Shown here: piece by piece, positions 28,919 through 39,936 of the stretch
Layout: the number at the start of each line of letters is the position of its first letter
Position numbering within the stretch: position 1 is the stretch's first letter
IMG/VR virus record: IMGVR_UViG_3300030333_003999
Location: 1 to 44,113 of that record
Reading direction: 5' to 3' (one strand)
From: a virus
Length of the DNA: 44,113 bases
Program-made: the position numbers and the translations under genes
The notes under the pieces: generated by a model
The model's input: only the letters and a program-made list of their open reading frames with translations
The model's database searches: none
Told to the model about the DNA's origin: nothing

Positions 28919-31900
28919 TTCTCATCTCCTTTGACATTTTTTGCAACTGGAACATAGGTAATCCAGTCCATTTATCTACTACAGACATAGGGTTCTCAAT
29001 TAAATTGTTTGGTCCATGAAAGTCTTTTATCAAACGACCAAATGGAAACATAGTATATATATAATAGTCAGACACTCTAGACCAATCATCTTCTAATACA
29101 GCTCTCATAGTTGCCATTGGTAATCTAGCAATAGGGGGAGTTATCATTTGTAAAGGAGCTACAGCTCTAGGCCATTGACCAAAAAATGCTCTATTCCTTG
29201 ATTTTTCATCACCAAAAATCCACTCACTAGTATCCTGCATCCAGTTCCACGGCGCTGGCATTGCAGTTTCAAACATTGAATAAGTAAACATATTACCAAG
29301 CGCAAATACGAATAAATCCATTTGCATCATTCGAACAGCACGTTCCATATCTGCGCCTGTATGTCCATTTAATCTTGCCTGTTTAAGTGCATCTTTTCTA
29401 AATCGTACTGCATTCCAACCCCATAATTGAAATCTAGTCATAACTTTTCCTAGGGCAGTTCTAGCAAACATAGGTCTATAAGGAGCTGAGTATAAAAATT
29501 GCGTAGCTTTTACACCCTTCTTAGCCAACTCAACAAGTACTGGATGATTAAAATCTTTTATAGCACCGCCAAATCGTTTATACCAAAACAACCAATGAGC
29601 CATAAATGCATCTCTTCTTAAGGCACGTTCTGGGACAGACATAAATTTAGCCGCCCATTTACCTATAGGAGATGTAATTCCTGATTTTTTTGCCATATCT
29701 AATATAGACTCACTAGAAGTTTCAGGGTCTCTACGCAACTTACTTGCTACATCTCTAATAAATTGTTCGTTCTTAGCAGACTGGAATTCTGTCTTAAGGC
29801 CATATTCATGCTGTAAGTATTCAGGATTAACACCATGACCAGTAACGTATTCATCAACTTTTTGTTTACTATTCCACTCAGGATTAATCTTAACAAGTTC
29901 ATTGATATCACGAGCTTGTTTCCAAGTTTGGAATCCAGTAGACTGAATAGTATGTGTCTGTCCACCAAATATATTATTAACTACTGTCCTAGGATGTGCT
30001 AAAAGCGAAGCTAACTCAAATTTAGCCTCTAAATTAGTCCAATAACGCACATCATTTACATCTAAGCCCCTTAAGTTTTCAGGTAAATCTTTTCTTAAAA
30101 GCCCTAATTTATCCCCTATACTATTAATTCTATCTTTTACTCTATTATCAGCCCACCAAGCAAATGGCGTTTTCTTTACTTTCATAACTGGATTATCTAA
30201 AACATCTTGAGGAATAATATCTGGATTCCCTCCAGCTCCTTGTAAGTAAAGTTTAAAGAAAGTTTGCCAAGCATTTGTTTGCTCTGGCCCAAACTTTTTA
30301 TGCATAGCATTACCAAAATCCGTTATTAAATTTCTTCCAAATATTTGACCCATCTGCCTCATATATGTATTTAAAACAGCTCTGGTGTAAGATGCCGCAG
30401 TAGTAGCATCTGTAGACCACCCTGGGAGATGTGAATCTCTAGACATCATTGAATTAGTACGTTTATTAGGGTCAAAGAAACTGATTCTATTTTCTTTATC
30501 TCTAACCTTTTCACTAATACGCTTTTGGGCTAAATCAAACTCCTGCCATTCATCTATATCATTAAACTTCCAATCACCTGTCAATGCATGATGTCTATAT
30601 GTAATTTTCTCTAAATGTTTCTGTATTTCTGGCTCTGTTAATTCAGTTGTTCTTATATATTTAACATAATTATCTAATGCAGCTAAAGCTTCTTTTTTAC
30701 TAAAATGTAAATGTGGCCAATAGTTTGCAAAATCAATCTTACCTGTTTGATTTGGTTCTTGCATCATTAACTGCTTTTTCATTGCAGGGTCTTTAGTCAT
30801 CTCTATCATCATTGAACGAGCAACTAAATGAAGACCATCTATCCCAAAATCAAGTGGAAGTTCTTTTCCTTCTTGCCAACGCTTTTTCATAGCCCTGATA
30901 AATTTAACGTGGTCTATAATAGGTGACTTCTCAGCTTTGTCGTAATATGATACTATATAAGGCTCTAATGACCTTGGTATATTGCTAATAGCATTTCCCT
31001 CAGAATCAAGTGGGACATCTCCTGTAGTAATTCTATGCATCTTTTTAAAGAAATCAGTATATACTTTATTTACTTTTTCAATAACTTGCTCACCTGTTAA
31101 TTTAACTCTAGTTGGCTTGCCATCAATTATATCTGTAATAACATATTCTTTATTTTTAATTGAATTTTCATAGTCTGTGCTTTTCATTACTTCATCATGC
31201 TTCTTAATATACTCAGCTGCATCTGCTCTATTAACAGAGGACTTGACTTCTCTACGCTCATTAATTTTTCTAGCAAGAGGTAATTCTCTTTTTCGTATAG
31301 CTATTTCATGAAGAGCTTCATAATCTTCTAAGTCCTGTATAAATAACAACTCTTCAGACAATCTATTAGTGTATCGCTCTCCCAAAGCTTGAGCAGACTC
31401 TTGAGTTCTACCAATTGCGGCTGTCATCTCATCCATAAACTGAGTTGGTCTTTTTACTTTACCTGAAGTAAATCCTTCGTTTGTTAAAAAGATACCTCTT
31501 TCTTGCATAAGAATTATTTCATCTTTCATCAACTCTCTATTTATAGTCTCTGGGAACTGTATATAATGCCTTTCAGATAATTTTGTAAACTCACCACGTT
31601 TTAATCTTTGCCACAATGTTCCTTGCCTTACTTCATTTAACCAATTCCTCATAAACAACCAATCCTGCTTATTCATAAGATTAAAATCTTTATTTCTTAG
31701 ATATCTAACAAGCAATGGGAAATCTTGAGCAACTTTACTATTTTCCATTTTTAAATGAGCAATTATTTCTTGTATATACCCTCTAGTTTCAGCATCTCCC
31801 CTACCAGCTTCATGAGCGGCTTTCCCTTTCTTTAACCCTTCTAGTCCAGTTGTTTCTGTAAGGAATTCTTCTAAGTCACGCAAGGCATCTTTAGGCGCTC

Positions 31901-34900
31901 CTTTTTCTTTATTCTCTGGTTTTAATGGCTCGTTTACTAATTTATCGGCTTGTTCATTAACAATAGATTCTTTTCTTGAGACAGAAACCTCATTAAACAT
32001 TTCACTATATCTGCCAAGGAAATCTCTTATAGAAGAATCTGCTACAGCGTTAGAAGCAAATCCAAGTCTTGACATTGAAGTTCTTGCAGCATCTGACCTT
32101 AATTGGCTCATTATTTGATAAGCTATTTTATCCATGTTGCCACCAATTTTCTTTTCAAAAGCATCTATTGCCGCTAAATCCCCTCTATTCAAAGAACCCA
32201 AAAGCAATGTATCAAATAATTTTTGCTGTTTTTTAGTTTTATATCTTTGCGTTTTAAGGTTTTGTATTGTTTTATCTACTTCTGCTTGGTCTAAATAAGC
32301 AGTTTTTAATAAGCTTTTCTTGGGATTAACAAAAGATAGTTGGTCTTTTAATTCGGAATTATTGACAAGGTCCCTCATTACTTCTTCGATAAAAGATTCT
32401 TGTTCACCCGACCTATCTCTAGGAGTAAAATTATTACGTGCTCTGGCCATTAAATAGCTACGCATCTTCAAATGATTAACCGACCTAGATATATCTTCAA
32501 CAGAAGCCTTTTCCTTAGAATCCATAGAATCAATAATCTCTTTAGCTGCTTTCATAGTAACTAAATCAGTAATATCTTTTACTATATAGTCGCCCGCTTT
32601 ATTCCTAATATCAATTAAAGCATTTCTTCTAGCTATATATTTAAACTTAGGATTATTAAAATCAGCCAAATGCTCTTTAATATAACTATAAGGAGTCTCT
32701 GCTATAACTTCTCTAAATAACTTTTCGCTTTTCAATACTTTGTTTAGACCTGTATCATTGTGCAATTCATAATTCATAGTTGCACGTATATACTTATGAG
32801 CTGGAACCTTAAAAGTACTTCTTCCCAATGGTTTTAATAGCCCTTCATATTCTTTTACAGCTTCATTCCAATTCTTGTATAAAGCTTCTACTTTAGACTG
32901 TTCCATTCTTCCTAAAGGATTGTCAGAATAATTTATATCACTTAACATTCGAGCAATCTTAGGAGTCATAGTATTAACTTGCTTATCTGACAATAAATGA
33001 AGTCTAGAAGTTAAATACATCCGCTCGTCCATAGTCCATTTGCGTCCTTCTGCGTAATTACGTCCATAATACGCTGAATTAGCCCCTTCCATCATTCCAA
33101 ATATTCCACCTTCTTTAAACTTATATAATGGCAATTCTTTATCTAAATTACCTTTAAATTTCTTACCATTCTTTTTAATAGAATCAAATTTAAAATGAGC
33201 ATCATAAAATGTCTTCCACCAATAGTCATAGCTTTTCATTCCAGCGTAGTCCATAGGGTCTGAAGATAAACCAACCATAGCTCTACCTAGTTTACGTATA
33301 TATTTCTTTTCACTTTTAGAAGTTTTTGGACTTACTTTAAACTCCCACTTTTCTTTATCAAATCTTTTCTTCTTTTTATTCCAAACTCTATTCACAACTT
33401 CAAAAGAATCGCTACCTTTTTCTACCATAGCATTGTAAGCAGATGCCATAACTTGCTTTGGTTGCACTGCAGCACCACCTAATAAAGCTCTACCTTCAGT
33501 TGCCGCTTCGGACATATTCATTCTCATATTAGGAGCGAATGCAGATTCTGGGCTTTCTACTAATTTTTTTTGGCTTTCTGTATATTCTTTGGTAAGCAGC
33601 TGTTCCATTTCTTTATTCTTATTGTCTTCAATAATAGTCTTCTTACCTTTTTTAACGTAGAACTCATCCTTATTAGCTTCATAGACATCTTTCCATTCTT
33701 TTCGAAATCCACCTTTTCCTCCCATATAAAAATAGGCAGAATCACCATCAAGGTCAGCTCCACCTAGAGCTCTCATAGCTCTTGAATGCATCAATATACC
33801 ATGCCCTTCTCTTCCTGTAAACCCTGAGAACTTTAATATTTGCCCTCCAGATACAGAATCCATAGGAACTCTCATAACTACAGACCTAAATATTTCTTCT
33901 ACTTGCTTTTTAATCTTTGGTTGATTATCAAAACTACCTCTCACTGCACCTTCTATAGCTTCAAATTTATAAGTTATAGAACCATCTTTTTGCTTAGTTT
34001 CTACTACACGATGTGGTATTTTAGTTTCGTCAGTTTGAAATTTAGCATATTCTCTCATAGAGCGACGCCAATTAAAATCTGGTTTATCTTTTCTTCTAAT
34101 ATGAGTAACTCTACCTCTGGTCTCTCTTTCTGCTGTTGGAGAATATCTTTCCTCAGTTGTCCACTCGTGCCACTCTTTATTGATTTCCGCGCTAGTTTTA
34201 AAAACTTTACCTTCTTTACCTGCATACATATTCCATAATTTGCCTAATTTGATTCTACCTAACCCAGGAATATCTGTTTCAATCCACATATCCTCATAAG
34301 CCTTATCTAAGAAAAATAAAGAATCATCCTTATTTAGCTTTTTTAATCGTTTATTAACTCCATCTGAGTCAACTTGCAAATCGTGGTCATATGGCCTAAT
34401 TCTAGCGCTTCCAGAGTTATTCATTTTTGGTTGTGTCGCTTGCTTTACAATCCAATTATTTAAAACTTGCATGCGATAATCTTTTACAAAATTATGACCA
34501 TATAAAGAAACAACGTTTTCAGACTTGTTGTTCATATCAGCATATTTACTGCCTTCTTTAATAATTCTATGTTGTACCGAATGGAAATCCTCCATCATAG
34601 TTAATTGGTCTTCATAGGTCATCGTATCTATTTCACCTGCCTCTAAAGCAGCATTTAAGTCTTCTTTTTGTGACTTAAACATCATATCATATGCTTTCCT
34701 TGCAAACAATTGATTTCCAGGCTTTTTTAATGCATTAATTAATGGCTCAATTCCAATCTTTTCTAAATCTAATTTATCTAACTCTCTTCGAAGTTCCATA
34801 TCACTAGTTTTAGCAGGAAGTTTTAAATATTTTTCTAAAGCTTTATTAGCCTGTGCATCTCCTCTAAATCTAGGTTCTATTACATTTTCATAAATACTAT

Positions 34901-37900
34901 CGACAGTTTTTTGCATTTCTGGTCCACCTTTATGGGACAGATGCGAAATTAGATTACCTAATAACTGTTTCTTTAAAGATTGTGGCTTTAGCATATCAGT
35001 ACTTTGATTTACACTATAATTATACTTAATATGACTAGGGTCTAAGTCATTATACAAAGTATCAAACTTCCTTAGTCCCATTTGCTTTGCCGAAGATTCT
35101 TGAATAATATAATGAATCCCCTGTTGTTTCATATATTCTGACATTTCTTTACCCGCATCATGCATCATATACTTTCCTAATAAAGCACCATTTTTACTAT
35201 TAGGAGATATAATAAAAGACTTGTTTTGAGTTGCATCAGATGCTGTTCCAGCGTCTTTGTTGTTTGCAGTAAGAACGTCTCTACGAGCTAATATAGCTCC
35301 ATCAACATGTTCGGGATTTTGTATACTATCTAGAGAAATATCACGATGGTCAAGTTTTGCATCTATATCTTTTAAATCTTTCACAATCATATATCTAAAA
35401 TTGCCTTGCTTAGACATATCATTTATTTTATCTGTATAAAAATCTTTTTGTCCTGAAAATGAATCAGTCATCCATATTTGACTTCTTTTATTAAAAGCAG
35501 TAGCATTATTAATAAATCCTTTGCCTATAATAGTTTTTATATTAGCTGGGGTAATATCCATTCCATTCATAGAGAGACCCCATAAAACATTAGACTTAAA
35601 GGCTCTATCAAAGTATTTATTAGCTTGTGCAGCAGTCATAGTATCTTTGCCTTTTGTAAACCTATCTCGAAATTCTGACTTTAACTTAAATAAATTAGCT
35701 TTATTAAAATGTCGTTTTATCATAGCATCTGATATTAAATCCTCTTTGGGGTGGTATTTCATCATAATAAGCTTGTCATCCGTACCCTTACCGCCAAAAT
35801 AATAGTATTTATCGCCTTTTCTTGTTGATAGATTGTGCAACATCTTAGAAATAACCTGATTGTATTCTTTTTCGCCCTTTAATTTTTTAAATCTAGATAA
35901 GGTTAAATCTCTCATACCTTCTTTAGTTTCAACAGTAATATGGTCTAATACAGAAAATGCCCTTCCATCCTTACCTGTTAATACTTGCCATATTTGGTCT
36001 ACTATTTTATATGGCTCTCTATTACTTTTACGATTACCTGCTTTGGTAAGTGGGGTTTTTCTATCTAAGAAACCAACCTTACCAGTTTCAACATCCAAAG
36101 AAACAAAATCCAAATCCTGCTCAAAATTTCTTCTAGAAATCCATTGTCTCATTTCTCCTTGAGCTCTATCTAATTCTTTCCCTTTTAAATGAAATCCAAA
36201 TTCTTTTTGTACATCTGCTAGAAATCTCTCAGATTGATTGCCATCTCCAAATCTATCTAAATACTCAGGTATCATCTCCTCTAGTTTATTCATATCTTTA
36301 GACATTCTTTCTGCCTTCACTATTGGAACATCTTCACCTTCATATAAACTTTTCATATACTTGGTAACAAACCTAAACGCTCTAGGGCCTACATCTTTAT
36401 TATTAGTATGAGGGCTACCAGTATCTGTATCACCTGTATTTAAGGTATCCTTATCATCTTTTTCTTGTTGCCTAGCATTTTTAGCTTCTACAGCTAATTT
36501 TTTAAAATGCTGTCCAAAATGACGTTGCAATGCATTTTTAGTATTTTGATTAATATAGGGCTCTCCAACAATTCCCATAATTCTAGATGGCTTTGGAGGC
36601 TCTGTAATTGGAGTAAATGCATTAACTTGTCCTCGCTTCCATTCAAACCAGCTTTTTTGAGAAGGGTCGTAAAGATATATAGGCTTCTTAGTATTTACTG
36701 CCATTTGATGAGCCCATTCAACACCAGTCCTTGACGGTTTTAACTGCCTATTGTATTTACCGTCTACTCTACCTACTAGATATAGTGTTTCAGCGTTTTT
36801 AACTACAAAATAATTCTTTCTTATAGTGTCTAGGGTACGAGGATTTATATTGCCTAATTTCCTCTTTAAAGATAAATTAGCTTGAGTCATCGCCTCGTTA
36901 GCTTCTTCAAGCTGCTTAGTTGTTAATTCTTTAGCAAACCCAGGCTGGTCTTTTTTATTTAAAGCACGACGCTGTTGCTTAGTTACCATGTGAATATTAG
37001 CAACTCCTCGTCTCTGACCTAATCGAGCGACGAAAGCTTCGACTCCCTTACCACCTCCAGTAACCATATAAGCAGTTTTTTTGCCCTTTAATCTATACTT
37101 AACCTCACCAGATTTAGTTTTAACTCTGGTAAATTGACCAAAGCCCTCAGGCACATCAGAGATATCTATTCCACCCAGTTCGGTAAATAGCCAATTATCG
37201 GCTAAATTATCTAAAGGGTTGCCATACATTTTCTCTGCCATTTCTTTGACCACTGGCTGTACTTCTGGAGGTAATTTCTTGAATTCTGGGTGCATTTCTG
37301 GGTCCATACTAATTTGCAAATCAGTATATTTTTCTAAAGCATCTTTCTCAAACTTTTCAGATAACCATTTACCTGCCTTATGTTGTGTCCAAGGACGCTC
37401 TTTTCCCCCAAACCAAGCTCCCATTACATATTCATAAACTTGTTCAGGGGTTGTAGCACCTCTCATAGTAGCTGGTAATCCCATAAATAAAGAACCTGCA
37501 AGGCTTCTAGCTATTTTATTGCCAGACTCACTTCCTGTGTTAACAAAATTACCAATAGCTCTAAATGCAGCTCCTGCTTTAGCACCACCAATAAAAGAAG
37601 CCATCATCTCATCGACACCACCTTGCCAAGAAGATATGGCAGAAGCAGCTCCTAAATGGAAAGCTCCCTCAGCTATATGCTTAGCTCTTTCTCCCATTAA
37701 AAAGGCAGACGCTGAACTAACCGCTCCTTGCTGAGCTTTTCTGCCTTGCTCTAAAAGGGGTCTAGCAATCTTTTTAGCTCCTCTAGTTGCTGCATTAGCA
37801 AACATCATAGGTACAGATTTATCGTTTAATTTTCTAGCTATTTTAGCAGCATTTAGCAAGCCTGTGGATTTTGTAATTTTTGCAGCAGCAGTAAGTGGAG

Positions 37901-38198
37901 AAGCTATTATTCCTGGCGCGAAACCTCCTAAGTGTCCAAGATTTCGGAATATAGCTTCGTATTCATTATCGGCAGGGTCGAACAAATGAAGTGTCGTAAA
38001 GCCCTCTACAAGACCTTTTCCAAGCTCCATAATAGCATCAGTTATCTCAAAGTCACCTTCATAAAAAGGAACTCCGTGATAATCAGCATGTTGTTTTATT
38101 AAATTTTTTAAATTTTCGGGAACATGAGGGTTTTGTTCATAGTTTTTAATAACCCCACGCAGTGTTTTCTCATCCCAAACTGGTTGGAATTGCTCCAT
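28911..38198 (-). CDS. Giant virion-type protein with candidate double-psi beta-barrel RNA polymerase core
   Basis: A 3095-residue protein. The N terminus (about 80-260) has several Ala/Gly hydrophobic helices. Residues 966-1009 read VDGAILARRDVL (Asp966), QNKSFI (Lys993), LLGKYMM (Lys1009), resembling the beta-type barrel. Residues about 1440-1490 read VMRVPMDSVSG, GREGHGILMHSRAMRALG and then GADLDGDSAYFYMGG, with Asp1482, 1484 and 1486 matching the metal-binding DxDGD of QDE-1/YonO-type polymerases and NADFDGD of cellular beta-prime. TEGRALLGGAAVQPKQVMAS follows. The C-terminal 350 residues resemble endings of large polyvalent phage proteins. Its neighbours are virion genes, so it is probably packaged and ejected to transcribe early genes, as in crAss-like phages. 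The polymerase call is motif-based. Confidence 0.6.
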   Translation of the reverse strand: MEQFQPVWDEKTLRGVIKNYEQNPHVPENLKNLIKQHADYHGVPFYEGDFEITDAIMELGKGLVEGFTTLHLFDPADNEYEAIFRNLGHLGGFAPGIIASPLTAAAKITKSTGLLNAAKIARKLNDKSVPMMFANAATRGAKKIARPLLEQGRKAQQGAVSSASAFLMGERAKHIAEGAFHLGAASAISSWQGGVDEMMASFIGGAKAGAAFRAIGNFVNTGSESGNKIARSLAGSLFMGLPATMRGATTPEQVYEYVMGAWFGGKERPWTQHKAGKWLSEKFEKDALEKYTDLQISMDPEMHPEFKKLPPEVQPVVKEMAEKMYGNPLDNLADNWLFTELGGIDISDVPEGFGQFTRVKTKSGEVKYRLKGKKTAYMVTGGGKGVEAFVARLGQRRGVANIHMVTKQQRRALNKKDQPGFAKELTTKQLEEANEAMTQANLSLKRKLGNINPRTLDTIRKNYFVVKNAETLYLVGRVDGKYNRQLKPSRTGVEWAHQMAVNTKKPIYLYDPSQKSWFEWKRGQVNAFTPITEPPKPSRIMGIVGEPYINQNTKNALQRHFGQHFKKLAVEAKNARQQEKDDKDTLNTGDTDTGSPHTNNKDVGPRAFRFVTKYMKSLYEGEDVPIVKAERMSKDMNKLEEMIPEYLDRFGDGNQSERFLADVQKEFGFHLKGKELDRAQGEMRQWISRRNFEQDLDFVSLDVETGKVGFLDRKTPLTKAGNRKSNREPYKIVDQIWQVLTGKDGRAFSVLDHITVETKEGMRDLTLSRFKKLKGEKEYNQVISKMLHNLSTRKGDKYYYFGGKGTDDKLIMMKYHPKEDLISDAMIKRHFNKANLFKLKSEFRDRFTKGKDTMTAAQANKYFDRAFKSNVLWGLSMNGMDITPANIKTIIGKGFINNATAFNKRSQIWMTDSFSGQKDFYTDKINDMSKQGNFRYMIVKDLKDIDAKLDHRDISLDSIQNPEHVDGAILARRDVLTANNKDAGTASDATQNKSFIISPNSKNGALLGKYMMHDAGKEMSEYMKQQGIHYIIQESSAKQMGLRKFDTLYNDLDPSHIKYNYSVNQSTDMLKPQSLKKQLLGNLISHLSHKGGPEMQKTVDSIYENVIEPRFRGDAQANKALEKYLKLPAKTSDMELRRELDKLDLEKIGIEPLINALKKPGNQLFARKAYDMMFKSQKEDLNAALEAGEIDTMTYEDQLTMMEDFHSVQHRIIKEGSKYADMNNKSENVVSLYGHNFVKDYRMQVLNNWIVKQATQPKMNNSGSARIRPYDHDLQVDSDGVNKRLKKLNKDDSLFFLDKAYEDMWIETDIPGLGRIKLGKLWNMYAGKEGKVFKTSAEINKEWHEWTTEERYSPTAERETRGRVTHIRRKDKPDFNWRRSMREYAKFQTDETKIPHRVVETKQKDGSITYKFEAIEGAVRGSFDNQPKIKKQVEEIFRSVVMRVPMDSVSGGQILKFSGFTGREGHGILMHSRAMRALGGADLDGDSAYFYMGGKGGFRKEWKDVYEANKDEFYVKKGKKTIIEDNKNKEMEQLLTKEYTESQKKLVESPESAFAPNMRMNMSEAATEGRALLGGAAVQPKQVMASAYNAMVEKGSDSFEVVNRVWNKKKKRFDKEKWEFKVSPKTSKSEKKYIRKLGRAMVGLSSDPMDYAGMKSYDYWWKTFYDAHFKFDSIKKNGKKFKGNLDKELPLYKFKEGGIFGMMEGANSAYYGRNYAEGRKWTMDERMYLTSRLHLLSDKQVNTMTPKIARMLSDINYSDNPLGRMEQSKVEALYKNWNEAVKEYEGLLKPLGRSTFKVPAHKYIRATMNYELHNDTGLNKVLKSEKLFREVIAETPYSYIKEHLADFNNPKFKYIARRNALIDIRNKAGDYIVKDITDLVTMKAAKEIIDSMDSKEKASVEDISRSVNHLKMRSYLMARARNNFTPRDRSGEQESFIEEVMRDLVNNSELKDQLSFVNPKKSLLKTAYLDQAEVDKTIQNLKTQRYKTKKQQKLFDTLLLGSLNRGDLAAIDAFEKKIGGNMDKIAYQIMSQLRSDAARTSMSRLGFASNAVADSSIRDFLGRYSEMFNEVSVSRKESIVNEQADKLVNEPLKPENKEKGAPKDALRDLEEFLTETTGLEGLKKGKAAHEAGRGDAETRGYIQEIIAHLKMENSKVAQDFPLLVRYLRNKDFNLMNKQDWLFMRNWLNEVRQGTLWQRLKRGEFTKLSERHYIQFPETINRELMKDEIILMQERGIFLTNEGFTSGKVKRPTQFMDEMTAAIGRTQESAQALGERYTNRLSEELLFIQDLEDYEALHEIAIRKRELPLARKINERREVKSSVNRADAAEYIKKHDEVMKSTDYENSIKNKEYVITDIIDGKPTRVKLTGEQVIEKVNKVYTDFFKKMHRITTGDVPLDSEGNAISNIPRSLEPYIVSYYDKAEKSPIIDHVKFIRAMKKRWQEGKELPLDFGIDGLHLVARSMMIEMTKDPAMKKQLMMQEPNQTGKIDFANYWPHLHFSKKEALAALDNYVKYIRTTELTEPEIQKHLEKITYRHHALTGDWKFNDIDEWQEFDLAQKRISEKVRDKENRISFFDPNKRTNSMMSRDSHLPGWSTDATTAASYTRAVLNTYMRQMGQIFGRNLITDFGNAMHKKFGPEQTNAWQTFFKLYLQGAGGNPDIIPQDVLDNPVMKVKKTPFAWWADNRVKDRINSIGDKLGLLRKDLPENLRGLDVNDVRYWTNLEAKFELASLLAHPRTVVNNIFGGQTHTIQSTGFQTWKQARDINELVKINPEWNSKQKVDEYVTGHGVNPEYLQHEYGLKTEFQSAKNEQFIRDVASKLRRDPETSSESILDMAKKSGITSPIGKWAAKFMSVPERALRRDAFMAHWLFWYKRFGGAIKDFNHPVLVELAKKGVKATQFLYSAPYRPMFARTALGKVMTRFQLWGWNAVRFRKDALKQARLNGHTGADMERAVRMMQMDLFVFALGNMFTYSMFETAMPAPWNWMQDTSEWIFGDEKSRNRAFFGQWPRAVAPLQMITPPIARLPMATMRAVLEDDWSRVSDYYIYTMFPFGRLIKDFHGPNNLIENPMSVVDKWTGLPMFQLQKMSKEMRSG

Positions 38199-38206
38199 CT
38201 TAACCT

Positions 38207-39322
38207 CTAATCGTCACTAAATAAAGACATAATTTCTTTTGCTGCAAGACCTAAGTCTAGTAGCAATAAACCACCTTGAACCACTGGATGTGCTCCAGCG
38301 CCTGTCGAAGCTGCTGCAGCATGCCTAGCACCCATTTTTGCTAAAAACGACGAGCCACGAGTTATAGCTGATTTAGTAAAATAAGCTCCTGCAATTCCAT
38401 GTCCTATGTCTTTTCCAACGTCCCCAGCTATCATTTCACCAACTCCAGGAGCGAAAGTCCAACCTAAGCTTGTTATAGAACTCATTAATCCTTTAGGAAT
38501 CATAGAACGAGATTTAAATATATTTTTCCATTGCGGTCCAGCTGCGCTTTCTAACCTTTGTAGTTTTTTATGGGTATTTGCATAAAATTTATTACTTTCA
38601 AGTGTTTTTCCTTCAAGCTTATGCCCTTTACCGAAAGTCCATTTACCAGCATCGTTTTTAACATATTTGCCATTTATATAATCTTCAAATACCTTAACTG
38701 CATCTTTATCTGTTAAGAAATGCGTGGTTAATTTTTCGCTAGCTACGGGGCCATACTTTGTTGCAACCCAACTTGTTGCACCTATAGCCGCTAAAGAGCC
38801 TACTGGATGTTTTTCTACAAACTCTTCTATTGTCTGTTTCGTTCCTTTCCCAGGCAAGAAACTTTGTAGCCGCCCAGCCATTGCTGCACTTTCTTCATCT
38901 CCTTTTCCAGATAACTTAGAAGTCATGTCTAGCAAATTACTATATAGCGCAGGATTAGCTTTTACCATTTTTCTAATTTTCTTATCGCTAACACCAGCTA
39001 ATTGCAATTTATTTAATTCATTTAATTGCCCAGTATTTCTTTGGGCTTCCATAGCTTCCCATCCTTGATGAAAAGCCATTAATTCTTGAGAACTTAGTCT
39101 CCCACCTTTCATCATTAAATACTGCCTGTATGCAGCATCTTTTGACGGAAGAGCGGCGGCACCTTGCCTATAAACAGGTTGCTCTGGGTCTGATAAATCA
39201 AAAGTATCAGGAGACATTGCATTATACATTAGTCCTGACCAATATTCATCTTCAAGTTTTGCAGTTCTTGCTTCCCAAAAAGCATTAGCTCTTTGTCTTC
39301 CTGTCATTGCCGCTATAGACAT
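38207..39322 (-). CDS. Internal virion (ejection) protein candidate
   Basis: A 371-residue protein 8 bases upstream of the giant gene. The N-terminal two thirds are helical and charged; the C-terminal 110 residues are Ala/Gly-rich and hydrophobic (FAPGVGEMIAGDVGKDIGHG, GARHAAAASTGAGAHPVVQG, GGLLLLDLGLAAKEIMSLF). Such amphipathic, membrane-compatible tails are typical of podovirus ejection proteins that line the DNA path through the envelope. No enzymatic motif seen. Confidence 0.55.
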   Translation of the reverse strand: MSIAAMTGRQRANAFWEARTAKLEDEYWSGLMYNAMSPDTFDLSDPEQPVYRQGAAALPSKDAAYRQYLMMKGGRLSSQELMAFHQGWEAMEAQRNTGQLNELNKLQLAGVSDKKIRKMVKANPALYSNLLDMTSKLSGKGDEESAAMAGRLQSFLPGKGTKQTIEEFVEKHPVGSLAAIGATSWVATKYGPVASEKLTTHFLTDKDAVKVFEDYINGKYVKNDAGKWTFGKGHKLEGKTLESNKFYANTHKKLQRLESAAGPQWKNIFKSRSMIPKGLMSSITSLGWTFAPGVGEMIAGDVGKDIGHGIAGAYFTKSAITRGSSFLAKMGARHAAAASTGAGAHPVVQGGLLLLDLGLAAKEIMSLFSDD

Positions 39323-39323
39323 A

Positions 39324-39932
39324 TTATGTACCTTTCTTATTTAAAAACAATCTACTGTTTGGAGAATATCTTGGGTCAATATATTGTGCAGGATTTAGCC
39401 ACCAATTTATTTGATTGCTACTTGGCGCTGGATTTCCTCCGCCAGTGCCAGCTGGACTTACTACTTGAGCATTAAGTTGCTCATTTTCTGGAACTTCTTC
39501 AAAAGTATAATCCTCGTCTCCTGGCGCTATAGGAGTAGTTGGTCTTGTTGGAGCTTTAGGGCTAAGACCAAAATTAGGCTCAGCGAGATTTAAATTCTGC
39601 CAATCAAGTCCGCCTAATCCTTGCAACATTCCTAGCAAACTATTCCCTTTAGATTTGATATTTTGACGCAATTCTGAATCTTTGTCGAAAATTGGCCTAT
39701 TTAAAATAGACTTCTCTGACCCTTCTTGGTTAGGAAACATCCATTTAGGTAAATTAACATTTAATTGCTGATTATCCTTATCAACTGACAGAAACCTTTC
39801 TTTAGTAGCTTTAGTAGACGGGTCCTTTTTAAATTTCTCTGTAAACCCAGATAACATATTTTGCAAAACCCCAGGAGCATTCTGAAGATGCTGTTGTACG
39901 GTAGGATTTAACTTCCCTTTTTCAAATAACAT
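39324..39932 (-). CDS. Virion-cluster protein, Pro/Asn-rich
   Basis: A 202-residue protein starting MLFEKGKLNPTVQQHLQNAP, with a helical first half and a disordered Pro/Thr-rich second half (GLSPKAPTRPTTPIAPGDED). The C terminus (INWWLNPAQYIDPRYSPNSR) is aromatic. It lies one base upstream of the ejection-protein candidate. Unknown; probably an internal or tail-associated minor protein. Confidence 0.45.
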   Translation of the reverse strand: MLFEKGKLNPTVQQHLQNAPGVLQNMLSGFTEKFKKDPSTKATKERFLSVDKDNQQLNVNLPKWMFPNQEGSEKSILNRPIFDKDSELRQNIKSKGNSLLGMLQGLGGLDWQNLNLAEPNFGLSPKAPTRPTTPIAPGDEDYTFEEVPENEQLNAQVVSPAGTGGGNPAPSSNQINWWLNPAQYIDPRYSPNSRLFLNKKGT

Positions 39933-39936
39933 ATTA

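Noticed and set aside
36070-36100. DnaQ-like exonuclease motif in the giant protein (SLDVETGK, Asp702)
   Set aside because: It resembles the DxE motif of 3'-5' exonucleases, but I see no following ExoII or ExoIII motifs at suitable spacing.
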